Part shown: positions 23,007-31,128 of the stretch, one piece after another
Layout of the letters: the number at the start of each line of letters is the position of its first letter
Position numbering within the stretch: the first letter of the stretch is position 1
DNA from: Caldifarciminota bacterium
GTDB taxonomy: Bacteria > Hydrothermota > UBA3073 > JACQXS01 > JAGMCI01
DNA: 40,538 nucleotides
Assembly: GCA_023129325.1 (NCBI GenBank)
Contig: JAGMCI010000025.1
Span: forward strand, 1-40,538
Direction of reading: 5' to 3'
Position numbers and translations under genes: made by a program
The notes under the pieces: model-generated
What the model saw: the letters and a program-made list of their open reading frames with translations, nothing else
Told to the model about the DNA's origin: nothing
Database searches by the model: none

Positions 23007-23069
23007 CTTAATTTTTTAATAAATTACACAGATAAAATTAATCAGTGAAATCTGTGGCTTCATTTTATT

Positions 23070-24881
23070 TCAGGAATAATTACTTACGATAGATTTACAT
23101 TTTTTAAGAATAAGTGATGTATCTTGGGAAGCCACATATTGCTTTAGTTCAATAAAGTCTTTGTTCAATTTAGAAAGAGGAATATGATTGCTTGACTTAA
23201 CGATAAGTATTTTCTCATCAGATGTTACTTGAACTTTTTCCCCTTTTCCAATAAGCTCTTCTTCAAGCTTTTCACCTGGCCTCAAACCTGTAAAAGAGAA
23301 TTTAACATTTTCTTTTGGAATACCAGAAAGGGTAACAAGGTCTTGCGCTAAATTAAGAACATTTATCGGTTCTCCCATTTTTAATATAAATATTTCGCCC
23401 CCCTGTCCCATAGCCCCAGCTTGAATAATGAGCTGCCCGGCTTCAGGTAAGGTCATAAAATATCTTTTAGCATCACGGTGGGTAATAGTAATAGGTTCCC
23501 AGGCTTTTATTTGGTGTTTAAATATTGGAACACAACTTCCGCTTGAGTCAAGCACATTACCAAACCGGACAGACACAAATTTTGTGCCTGATTCTTCTGA
23601 TAAAGATTGAATATAGATTTCATTTATTCGCTTGGAAATGCCCATAAAACTCTTCGGATTAACCGCCTTGTCTGTTGAAACCATGACAAATTCTTCTACA
23701 CCATATTGAGAAGCAAGGTCTGCGAGAGTCTTGGTGCCAAATATATTATTTTTTATACCTTCAAGAATGTTTTTTTCTAAAACAGGAACATGTTTATAAG
23801 CAGCGGCGTGGTAAATTATTTGAGGAGAAGTTGATTTTATTATCTCCTCAAGCCTCAAACTATCTTTTACATCACTCAGAAATGAAGTAATCTTTAAATT
23901 TGGAAACTTTTGTCTAAAGAACAGTTCAATAAAGAAAAGAGGCGTTTCTGCCATATCCAATAATATAAGTTCTTGAGGGTTAAACTTTGCTATCTGACGG
24001 CAAAGCTCTGAACCAATAGAACCACCTGCGCCAGTAACCATAATTCTTTTACCAGATAAATGACGGGAAATAAACTCGGTATCAAGCTCTATAGGCTCAC
24101 GCCTGAGTAAATCTGAGACATCAACATCCTTAATCTGAGATATTGATACAGTTCCATTTATCACATCACCAAGCACTGGCAAAGTTTTAAACTTTACTCC
24201 AGAAACCTCACATTGTTTTACAATCTCTCGCATCTCATCTCCAGAAGCAGATGGTATAGCAATAATAATTTCAGCTATCCTTTGTTGACGAACAAGTCTT
24301 GGGATATCAGTTTGCCTACCAAGCACATGAATGCCCTGAATAGTCCTTCCTTGTTTTGTAGTGTCATCATCAATAAATCCAATTGGATTATAACCAATTT
24401 GAGGATTAGTTTTCATTTCTTTTAGAATCATTATTCCTGCATCACCAGCTCCAATAATTAAGGTCCTTTTAGAGCCAGGAGCTGGAGGTTGTGCTCTTTC
24501 CTTCCTTATTCTTATAGAAAATCTCAATCCTCCTATAAATATTACAGTAAGGAACCAATCTATAATTGGGACAGAACGAGGATAACCTTCTCCCCGAGAT
24601 AAAGTAAATATTACAAAGATTATTATTGAAGTGCTAATGGTAGCGGCTTTAAGGATATCAAGCAAGTCTTTTATAGATGCATATCTCCAGATTCCTTTAT
24701 AGACCTTAAAATAGGTAAAAGCAAAAAACTTTATTAGAAGGACAATAGGCAGAGTTTTCAAAAAAATAAGAAAGTCATGTGGAAAAGTGAAACTTGAAAA
24801 CCTTAAGGCAAAGGACAGATAATATACAAGTCCAGCAATTCCAACATCAAATAAAGATATAATTATTTCTCTCTTTGACAC
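23070..24881 (-). CDS. Membrane-anchored nucleotide-sugar 4,6-dehydratase (CapD/WbpM family)
   Basis: This 603-residue protein has four N-terminal membrane helices, a first Rossmann-like domain with L-I-I-G-A-G-D-A-G, and a second NAD-binding domain with V-T-G-A-G-G-S-I-G-S-E-L. The catalytic region reads V-S-T-D-K-A-V-N-P-K-S-F-M-G-I-S-K-R, the modified triad of long-form UDP-GlcNAc 4,6-dehydratases such as WbpM. Such enzymes make precursors for surface polysaccharide or glycan. The GTG start lies 8 nt after a -10 and there is no Shine-Dalgarno site. It is transcribed divergently from rpmA. Confidence 0.9.
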   Translation of the reverse strand: MSKREIIISLFDVGIAGLVYYLSFALRFSSFTFPHDFLIFLKTLPIVLLIKFFAFTYFKVYKGIWRYASIKDLLDILKAATISTSIIIFVIFTLSRGEGYPRSVPIIDWFLTVIFIGGLRFSIRIRKERAQPPAPGSKRTLIIGAGDAGIMILKEMKTNPQIGYNPIGFIDDDTTKQGRTIQGIHVLGRQTDIPRLVRQQRIAEIIIAIPSASGDEMREIVKQCEVSGVKFKTLPVLGDVINGTVSISQIKDVDVSDLLRREPIELDTEFISRHLSGKRIMVTGAGGSIGSELCRQIAKFNPQELILLDMAETPLFFIELFFRQKFPNLKITSFLSDVKDSLRLEEIIKSTSPQIIYHAAAYKHVPVLEKNILEGIKNNIFGTKTLADLASQYGVEEFVMVSTDKAVNPKSFMGISKRINEIYIQSLSEESGTKFVSVRFGNVLDSSGSCVPIFKHQIKAWEPITITHRDAKRYFMTLPEAGQLIIQAGAMGQGGEIFILKMGEPINVLNLAQDLVTLSGIPKENVKFSFTGLRPGEKLEEELIGKGEKVQVTSDEKILIVKSSNHIPLSKLNKDFIELKQYVASQDTSLILKKCKSIVSNYS

Positions 24882-24888
24882 TTATAAA

Positions 24889-24916
24889 AATTTAGCACAA
24901 AATTCAGAAAAGTCAA
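24889..24916 (-). promoter_or_regulatory. Promoter of the CapD-like gene, apparently leaderless
   Basis: On the minus strand TTGACT (24916-24911), a 16-nt spacer and TAAATT (24894-24889) are followed by 7 nt and the GTG at 24881. Confidence 0.6.
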
Positions 24917-24925
24917 TTAAAAAAC

Positions 24926-24953
24926 TTGACAATAGATAAATAAGGTGTTATAT
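24926..24953 (+). promoter_or_regulatory. Promoter of rpmA
   Basis: TTGACA (24926-24931), a 16-nt spacer and TTATAT (24948-24953). Unlike its divergent neighbour it leaves a 13-nt leader containing the Shine-Dalgarno AAAGGAG. Confidence 0.7.
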
Positions 24954-24972
24954 TTACCAAAAGGAGATTGAT

Positions 24973-25227
24973 ATGGCACATAAAAAGGGACTTGGTTCTT
25001 CAAGGAACGGCAGAGATAGTGGGCCGCAATACCTTGGAGTTAAAAGGTATGGCGGGGAACTTATCAATGCTGGAACAATCATTATCCGTCAACGGGGAAC
25101 AAGAATACATCCAGGGATTAATGTGGGGAGAGGAAAAGATGATACTCTCTTTGCCACTGCCGCAGGAATGGTTGAGTTCAAAACCACACGGGGTGGCAGA
25201 AAAGTTGTAAATATCCTCCCCTCATAG
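24973..25227 (+). CDS. rpmA: 50S ribosomal protein bL27
   Basis: This 84-residue protein is typical bL27: M-A-H-K-K-G at the N-terminus, which reaches towards the peptidyl-transferase centre, then S-R-N-G-R-D-S and [11 protein letters not shown]. There is no cleavable N-terminal extension. It has a strong AAAGGAG site and its own promoter. The usual partner rplU (bL21) and the GTPase gene obgE are not adjacent, so the common L21-L27-Obg cluster is broken here. Confidence 0.97.
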   Translation: MAHKKGLGSSRNGRDSGPQYLGVKRYGGELINAGTIIIRQRGTRIHPGINVGRGKDDTLFATAAGMVEFKTTRGGRKVVNILPS

Positions 25228-25275
25228 AGAACAAAAATACCGACTGTTCTTAATATTGTAAATCCTTAATCAAAA

Positions 25276-28200
25276 ATGTTATTGATATTTATTACATTAT
25301 TAGTTCAAGATTATTACCCAGACAGATTGTTAGTATGTTTTAAACCAAGCATAGAGCTTGCCACGATTAATCAAACTAAATCTCAGATAATAACAGGCCT
25401 TCCTTCCTTTGATAAGTTGTGTAAGGAACATGGTATTTACAAAATTGAGAGATGGTTAACATCTGCTGACCAGAACGACCATTGGGGCAATATTTATCTA
25501 TCTAAAATTTATCGTCTATATTTTAGTAAAAAAGAAAATGTGAAAGAAATAGCCTTGAAATTTGAAGAAAACGAGAACTTGATTTACGCAGAACCAGAAC
25601 CTGTATGTCATCCTTACTATGCTCCTAACGACTCTTTATATTCTCTACAATGGCACCTCGTGCAAGTAAAGGCTCCTGAAGCTTGGGACCTGTGGGATAT
25701 ACCAAATGAATATCCATGTGATACAAGCATTATTATTGGGATTATTGACGATGGTGTTGACTGGCATCACCCAGATTTAATTGATAATATCTGGCAAAAT
25801 TCAGGAGAAGACGCTGATGGAGACGGGCATACAATAGAATACATAGGTGGAGAATGGGTTTTTGACCCTGGAGACTTAAATGGTGTTGATAATGATTCAA
25901 ATGGCTATGTTGATGACCTTATAGGATATGACTTGGCTGATGGGAACAATAATCCTGAACCGTCTGATTCACTGTATGCTGGGCACGGAACTGCTGTTGC
26001 TGGAGTTGCCTCTGCAGTCACTAATAATGAGATAGGAGTTGCTTCAGTAGCCTGGAAAGCAAGGCTTATGCCTGTAAAATGTTCATATGACACTGAGCCC
26101 GGATATATTCCTTATGGCTATGCTGGCATTCTTTATGCAGCAAAAGCAGGGGCCAATATTATAAATTGCAGCTGGGGTAGCACTTATGGAGGCTCAGCAG
26201 GGCAGGCTGTGGTTAATGTAGCTCACGATAGTTATGGGGCTATAATTTGTGCCTCAGCCGGGCATGATGTGACTTCGGAGCCTAAGTATCCTGCAGCTTA
26301 TAAAAATGTTATTGCAGTTACTGCTACAACTATAGGCGATATAAAGTGGGGATGTGCAGATTATGGGGACTGGATTGATTGTTGCGCACCAGGAACCAAT
26401 ATCTGGACCACAGTTCCAGACAGTGGATATGCAAGTTTAGATGGAATTTCCCTCTCATCGGCTCTTGTTGCAGGTTGTTATGGATTACTTTGGGCTTGGT
26501 ATCGGGATTCGTCAAATATATGGATTGAACAGGAACTTCTGGATAACTGTGATAACATAGATTCACTTAACCCATTATATGCAGGACAACTTGGATATGG
26601 TAGAGTCAATATCTACAAAGCAATAGCAAATAATATTCTACCAAATCTATCTTATATCTCGCATACTGTTATAGAAACTGAGGGCGATGGCGATAGTATC
26701 ATAAATCCTGACGAATCGGCTGAAGTCAGAATTTTAGTAAAAAATGAAGCTGGCTGGTCAACTGCATATGGAGTGACAGGAAAAATTACATCACCAGATT
26801 CAGCAATCATAATTACAGATTCTATTGCTTCTTACAACGATATTCATAGTGGCTCTATAGGCATAAATATTAAACCCTTTAAATTTCAAATCTCCTCTGA
26901 TGCTGGGGAGTGTGATATTCCTCTCACTCTAATCCTATCTGCTAACCAGACAACCCCATATCCTTATTCAGTAAATATAAGTTTTGAAATTGAAGTAAGT
27001 ATGAATCAGATTGGCTGGCCAGTGGATATCTCTTCACAGGTTAGTGCATCACCAATAATTATTGATATAGATAATGACGGCGAGATGGAAGTTATTGCAG
27101 GTGACCATAACGGTCGACTTTGGGTATGGAATAAGGATGCCTCTGTGTATCTTGGTTTCCCATTTAATACAGGAGATCAAATCAGGAGCTCGTCAGCAAT
27201 CGGGGATGTGGACGGGAATGGGGATTTAGAAATTGTATTTGGCTCAAAGGATATGAATTTATATATTGTTAATCATGACGCAAGTCTACTCTTAAAATTT
27301 AGAGCCAAAAACTATATTACCGGGACACCCGTCCTCAAAGACCTTAATAAAGATGGAGACTTAGAAATAATATTTGGCGACTATTCTGGAAATCTTTATG
27401 TAATAAACCACGATAGTACTCTCTTTAAAACATTTCCCTATAGTATAGGTGAAAAAATTTATTCTGGAGCTGGCGTTGGTGATGTTGATGGAGACAGTAT
27501 CTTTGATATTGTGGTTGGAACATATGGACACGAGCTATATGTAATATCAAGCAATGGGAATGTTCTTTTTGGCTGGCCTCAAGAAGTTGGGGGTAGCATA
27601 CACTGCGCCCCGTCACTGGCAGATTTGGATAACGATGGAAAGTTAGAAATTGTGTGTGGGAGTGATGATGGGAAACTTTATGTCTTTAATTGTCAAGGAG
27701 TTCTCTTGGATACTATTCAAACAGGAAATCGTATCCGCAGTTCACCTTCGTTTTGTGACATTGATAAAGATGGTAATGTTGAAATCTTTTTCGGGTCTGA
27801 TGATGGAAATCTTTATGGTATTCATTGTGATGGAAGTCCAGTGGCAGGATTTCCTTACTCAACTGGTGCAGAGATAAGTTCATCACCAGTTTTTTCTGAT
27901 ATCAATGGAGATGGGTATCCGGAAATCGTATTTGCTTCTCAAGATGGAAAAGTCTATGCTCTTGACCGAAAGGGAGTAATGATAAAGAGTTTCCCTATTA
28001 GCACCAAAACTTCAATTAAATCTTCTCCCTGTATTGCAGACCTGGATAAAGATGGTGATTTAGAAATAGCAATTGGTAATGGAAATGGGGTAGAAATGAT
28101 TGATTTTAGTTTATCTCCTGGCACTAACAACTATTGGAATATGTATCGTGGGAATCCATATCGGACAGGAAATTATGTGGATGTTGTTATCGGGATAGAG

Positions 28201-28482
28201 GAAGAAGAAATTAAAAAGTTGCAAAATGCAAAATTAGAAGTCTGTCCTAATCCATTTGGTCTGAAGACAGTCATTAATTATCGGATGCCAGTTGTTAGTA
28301 GAGTTTCTTTAAAGATTTACAATGTATCAGGTAAATTAGTAAAAATACTGGTAAACGAAAGAAAAGAACCAGGATATTATACTGTAAGATGGAATACTAA
28401 AGAATTTTCATCTGGAGTTTATTTCGCTAAATTCATAACTGGAAATTATAAAACTACAAAAAAATTGATATTGTTGAAGTAA
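25276..28482 (+). CDS. Secreted subtilisin-like protease with FG-GAP beta-propeller and T9SS sorting domain
   Basis: The 1068-residue protein has a short hydrophobic N-terminus and a propeptide-like P-D-R-L-L-V-C-F-K-P. The S8 catalytic domain follows with D158 (I-I-D-D-G), H237 (G-H-G-T-A-V-A-G) and S392 (G-I-S-L-S-S-A). The oxyanion asparagine of A-A-G-N is replaced by histidine (S-A-G-H, H330). Residues about 580-960 hold roughly seven repeats with Ca-binding D-x-D-x-D-G-x-x-E loops, forming a beta-propeller. The end (V-C-P-N-P-F...L-K-I-Y-N-V-S-G-K...S-G-V-Y-F-A-K-F) is a T9SS sorting domain. It is likely a cell-surface or released peptidase. Confidence 0.93.
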   Translation: MLLIFITLLVQDYYPDRLLVCFKPSIELATINQTKSQIITGLPSFDKLCKEHGIYKIERWLTSADQNDHWGNIYLSKIYRLYFSKKENVKEIALKFEENENLIYAEPEPVCHPYYAPNDSLYSLQWHLVQVKAPEAWDLWDIPNEYPCDTSIIIGIIDDGVDWHHPDLIDNIWQNSGEDADGDGHTIEYIGGEWVFDPGDLNGVDNDSNGYVDDLIGYDLADGNNNPEPSDSLYAGHGTAVAGVASAVTNNEIGVASVAWKARLMPVKCSYDTEPGYIPYGYAGILYAAKAGANIINCSWGSTYGGSAGQAVVNVAHDSYGAIICASAGHDVTSEPKYPAAYKNVIAVTATTIGDIKWGCADYGDWIDCCAPGTNIWTTVPDSGYASLDGISLSSALVAGCYGLLWAWYRDSSNIWIEQELLDNCDNIDSLNPLYAGQLGYGRVNIYKAIANNILPNLSYISHTVIETEGDGDSIINPDESAEVRILVKNEAGWSTAYGVTGKITSPDSAIIITDSIASYNDIHSGSIGINIKPFKFQISSDAGECDIPLTLILSANQTTPYPYSVNISFEIEVSMNQIGWPVDISSQVSASPIIIDIDNDGEMEVIAGDHNGRLWVWNKDASVYLGFPFNTGDQIRSSSAIGDVDGNGDLEIVFGSKDMNLYIVNHDASLLLKFRAKNYITGTPVLKDLNKDGDLEIIFGDYSGNLYVINHDSTLFKTFPYSIGEKIYSGAGVGDVDGDSIFDIVVGTYGHELYVISSNGNVLFGWPQEVGGSIHCAPSLADLDNDGKLEIVCGSDDGKLYVFNCQGVLLDTIQTGNRIRSSPSFCDIDKDGNVEIFFGSDDGNLYGIHCDGSPVAGFPYSTGAEISSSPVFSDINGDGYPEIVFASQDGKVYALDRKGVMIKSFPISTKTSIKSSPCIADLDKDGDLEIAIGNGNGVEMIDFSLSPGTNNYWNMYRGNPYRTGNYVDVVIGIEEEEIKKLQNAKLEVCPNPFGLKTVINYRMPVVSRVSLKIYNVSGKLVKILVNERKEPGYYTVRWNTKEFSSGVYFAKFITGNYKTTKKLILLK

Positions 28483-28522
28483 TGTAAACCATATCCTTCC
28501 TACTGACAGAGAACTTATTTAG

Positions 28523-29077
28523 ATGAGAAAAAGATTAGGAGATTATTATCCTATATGGTTAGAATTTGTAATCCTTTTTATAATATTACTTGGCTTTTAT
28601 TTTGTAATTACTGCTTATCCTGGCTTACCTGAAAAGGTTCCAACCCATTTTGGCGCCTCTGGTAAACCTGATGCATGGACGACAAAATCATGGAAAGAAG
28701 TGCTTATTTTACCACTTACCCAGACAGGACTATATGTTTTAATAACAGTAGTAAGCTTAATTACAGTCGGAATTAAAAATCCATTAAGATTTATTAATTT
28801 ACCTATTTCAAAAAAACGATTGCAGGTCTTAAATGAATTAGGTGTTGAGAAAATAAGAAAATTAGTAATTCATGGTGCTCTTGTTATAAAAGGTATCCTA
28901 TCGGCAATGTTCACATATCTCATCTATGCATCTAATCAGGTTGCTATGGGACGCTGGAAGGGGTTAGGGCAGATGATGTGGGTTTTTATTGCTATTTTAT
29001 TTGTTACTGTGGGCATTATGACCTTCAATGCCTACCGTGTTGTCTGGGAAGCAGAATCAAAATACAAACCCTCATAA
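28523..29077 (+). CDS. SdpI/DUF1648-family membrane protein
   Basis: The 184-residue protein has about four hydrophobic helices. After the first comes the DUF1648 signature P-G-L-P-E-K-V-P-T-H-F-G-A-S-G-K-P-D-A-W. In SdpI the family gives immunity to a killing peptide and has signalling roles, but most members are uncharacterised. No Shine-Dalgarno site is obvious. It follows the subtilase gene by 40 nt, perhaps in the same transcript, though a functional link is not evident. Confidence 0.8.
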   Translation: MRKRLGDYYPIWLEFVILFIILLGFYFVITAYPGLPEKVPTHFGASGKPDAWTTKSWKEVLILPLTQTGLYVLITVVSLITVGIKNPLRFINLPISKKRLQVLNELGVEKIRKLVIHGALVIKGILSAMFTYLIYASNQVAMGRWKGLGQMMWVFIAILFVTVGIMTFNAYRVVWEAESKYKPS

Positions 29078-29088
29078 TAGCTACAGAT

Positions 29089-29160
29089 GAACAGAAAACA
29101 GAAGACAGAGAACAGATAATTTCTGACTTCTGACATCTGATTTCTGTATTCTGCCCTTTC
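29089..29160. repeat. Inverted array of ACAGA / TCTGT words
   Basis: ACAGATG, ACAGAAA, ACAGAAG, ACAGAGA and ACAGATA on the left face TTCTGAC, TCTGACA, TCTGATT and TCTGTAT on the right. It separates the DUF1648 gene from the HtpX-like gene. Confidence 0.7.
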
Positions 29161-29184
29161 TGTGTCCTCTGTGGTTAATTTTCC

Positions 29185-29212
29185 TTGACAAACAGATAAA
29201 AAAGGATAAGAT
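29185..29212 (+). promoter_or_regulatory. Promoter of the HtpX-like gene, nearly leaderless
   Basis: TTGACA (29185-29190), a 16-nt spacer and TAAGAT (29207-29212) precede the ATG by 9 nt. A GGAG lies between them, at or before the predicted start point. Confidence 0.6.
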
Positions 29213-29221
29213 GGAGTTAAT

Positions 29222-30184
29222 ATGTTCTGGTTAAAGGTCAAAATGGGGCTTTTGGTCATTGGACTTTTTGCTATCCTTTTTGCTATTGTCTCACTTATTG
29301 CTTTTGCCTGTGGAGTCACAAGTTTTGCGTTTTATTTTATATTTTCATTAATACTTATGGGAATTCAATATATGGTAGGTCCAAGAATTGTAGAGTGGTC
29401 AATGAGGGTGAAATATGTTACAGAAAAGGAATATTCGGAATTACATAATATGGTCTCTGAGCTTGCCAAGAAGGCTAATATTCCAAAACCCAAGGTTGGA
29501 GTCGCCCAAATCCCAATTCCTAATGCCTTTGCCTTTGGAAGATGGAGGTCTGATGGTAGAGTGTGCGTTACGCAAGGCATAACAAGATTATTAAGCCATA
29601 ATGAGTTAAGAGCCGTTTTGGGACACGAATTATCACATCTAAAAAATAGGGATGTATTAACCATTACTTTGCTTTCAGTCATACCAATAGTTCTATATCG
29701 GATTGCATGGGGATTATTACTTTTTGGGAGTCTTGGCAGAAGAAGGGAAGGCGGAGCAGCCCTGGCAATGGTTGGTATGATTTCCTTTCTCTTTTATTTT
29801 ATTACTAATTTACTTGTCCTTTATGCTTCAAGGATAAGGGAATATTTTGCTGATAGAGGTTCAATTGAGCTTGGCAACCGCCCTGATTGGTTGGCTTCAG
29901 CATTATATAAATTGGTCTATGGAAATGCCCGAATACCAAAAGCTCAGCTTCGTCAAGTTGAAGGTCTAAAGGCTTTCTTTATTAATGATTGTTCAAGAGC
30001 ATCCCAAGAACTGAGAGAACTTAAGGATTTAGACCTAAATCGTGATGGTATCATTGAAGCTGATGAATTAAGCATTTTAAAGCGAAAGCGCGTAAAAGTA
30101 AGCTTTACTGACCGCTGTTTAGAACTCTTAAGCACCCATCCCAACATGCTCACCCGCATAAAACAACTCTCAAGTTACGAATAA
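29222..30184 (+). CDS. htpX: HtpX-like M48 membrane metalloprotease with an EF-hand loop
   Basis: The 320-residue protein has two N-terminal membrane helices, then the zinc motif H-E-L-S-H (H135, E136, H139), two more hydrophobic segments and the third-ligand region R-E-Y-F-A-D-R. These are the features of HtpX, an inner-membrane quality-control protease. In the C-terminal part, residues 271-282 read D-L-N-R-D-G-I-I-E-A-D-E, a textbook EF-hand calcium loop, before the family ending S-T-H-P-N-M-L-T-R-I. Calcium control of the protease is an inference from this loop. Confidence 0.9.
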   Translation: MFWLKVKMGLLVIGLFAILFAIVSLIAFACGVTSFAFYFIFSLILMGIQYMVGPRIVEWSMRVKYVTEKEYSELHNMVSELAKKANIPKPKVGVAQIPIPNAFAFGRWRSDGRVCVTQGITRLLSHNELRAVLGHELSHLKNRDVLTITLLSVIPIVLYRIAWGLLLFGSLGRRREGGAALAMVGMISFLFYFITNLLVLYASRIREYFADRGSIELGNRPDWLASALYKLVYGNARIPKAQLRQVEGLKAFFINDCSRASQELRELKDLDLNRDGIIEADELSILKRKRVKVSFTDRCLELLSTHPNMLTRIKQLSSYE

Positions 30185-30251
30185 AGTAAAGGGACCCTTT
30201 TTTCACAAAAATCCTTGCTATTAAATTGCAGTTGGGTGTGACATCGGTTCT

Positions 30252-30281
30252 CTAAAATGGGATGCAAAAGATTTTTCATCC
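30252..30281. repeat. Hairpin sharing 14 bases with the REP unit at 6981
   Basis: CTAAAATGGGATGC (30252-30265) is identical to 6981-6994. It leads into a GGATG...CATCC hairpin with an AAAA/TTTT inner stem. The rest of the 30185-30378 gap holds a short AAAGG/CCTTT stem plus T-run after htpX and the next promoter. Confidence 0.6.
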
Positions 30282-30340
30282 GGATTCTATTTTGGTTGTT
30301 GTGAATGGGTTATAGTGTGTCTGTTAATCCCAAAAAAGTA

Positions 30341-30369
30341 TTGACATTTTAAAAGATTGGTGGTAATCT
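30341..30369 (+). promoter_or_regulatory. Promoter of the TPR-SPOR gene, nearly leaderless
   Basis: TTGACA (30341-30346), a 17-nt spacer and TAATCT (30364-30369) lie 9 nt before the ATG. No Shine-Dalgarno site is seen. Confidence 0.55.
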
Positions 30370-30378
30370 GTAATTGAA

Positions 30379-31002
30379 ATGGTAATTGTATTGGTCTTGC
30401 TGATGGCTCTTTCTTCAGAGGGATTTTATAGAGACGCAAGGAATGCTTATAAAAAGGGAAGTTTTGATAATGCAAGGAAAAAGTTTGAAAGGTTCTTAAT
30501 TAAGTATCCTAAAAGCTCACTTACTCCTTATGCTCTTTACTGGGCTGGAAGATTAAGAGAAAAGCCTGAAAAAGCTATAGAATGTTATGAGAAAATTTTA
30601 AATTTATATCTTGAAAGTAAGGTGGCTGATAATGCTTTGTATAGACTGGCACAATATTATTATATAAAGGAAGATTACAAAAAAGCACTTAAAAATTATA
30701 AGAAAATTATTTCTTCTTATCCTGAAGGAGATTGTGCTGAGGATGCTAAAAAATGGATTTCTATAATTTTCTCTTTTGTCCCTGAATATGCACATCAAGA
30801 GTCGGGATACACTATTCAAGTTGGTGCCTTCCTTAAAAAGGAACGTGCGGAAAGACTTAAGAAAGAATTAGCAAAGTTCAATCCTTACATTATTAAACAA
30901 GGTAAATATTATAAGATTAGATTAGGCAACTTTCGTTCACTAAAATTAGCTAAAGAGTTTATGCTTGAAAAAGAACTAAAAGGCTTTGTAGTGAAACAAT
31001 AA
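30379..31002 (+). CDS. TPR-repeat protein with C-terminal SPOR domain
   Basis: The 207-residue protein begins with a hydrophobic stretch (M-V-I-V-L-V-L-L-M-A-L-S-S) that acts as signal or anchor. Residues about 15-125 hold three TPR-like helix pairs (A-Y-K-K-G-S-F-D-N-A-R-K-K-F; A-L-K-N-Y-K-K-I), like the YbgF/BamD type. The last 65 residues (Y-T-I-Q-V-G-A-F...Y-Y-K-I-R-L-G-N-F) are a SPOR domain, which binds denuded peptidoglycan at division sites. A role in envelope division or remodelling is therefore likely. Confidence 0.88.
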   Translation: MVIVLVLLMALSSEGFYRDARNAYKKGSFDNARKKFERFLIKYPKSSLTPYALYWAGRLREKPEKAIECYEKILNLYLESKVADNALYRLAQYYYIKEDYKKALKNYKKIISSYPEGDCAEDAKKWISIIFSFVPEYAHQESGYTIQVGAFLKKERAERLKKELAKFNPYIIKQGKYYKIRLGNFRSLKLAKEFMLEKELKGFVVKQ

Positions 31003-31020
31003 AATGTATTCAGATTTGTG

Positions 31021-31115
31021 TAATGAAAGGAAAAAGGGGAAACAGGGCAAGAGGGGAAAAATTAATATATTTTATTCCCTTCCCTTTTCCCAAATTTTCC
31101 ATTTTCCCTTATTTA
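31021..31115. repeat. Inverted array of AGGGGAAA / TTTCCC words
   Basis: AAAGGGGAAAC, AGGGCAAG and AGGGGAAAA on the left face TTCCC, TTCCC, TTTTCCC and TTTTCCC on the right around TTAATATA. It fills the gap before mutS. Confidence 0.75.
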
Positions 31116-31128
31116 CACAAATTTTGAA

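Noticed and set aside
24968-25210. Second plus-strand frame overlapping rpmA
   Set aside because: Out-of-frame shadow; the bL27 frame has the Shine-Dalgarno site and full family conservation.
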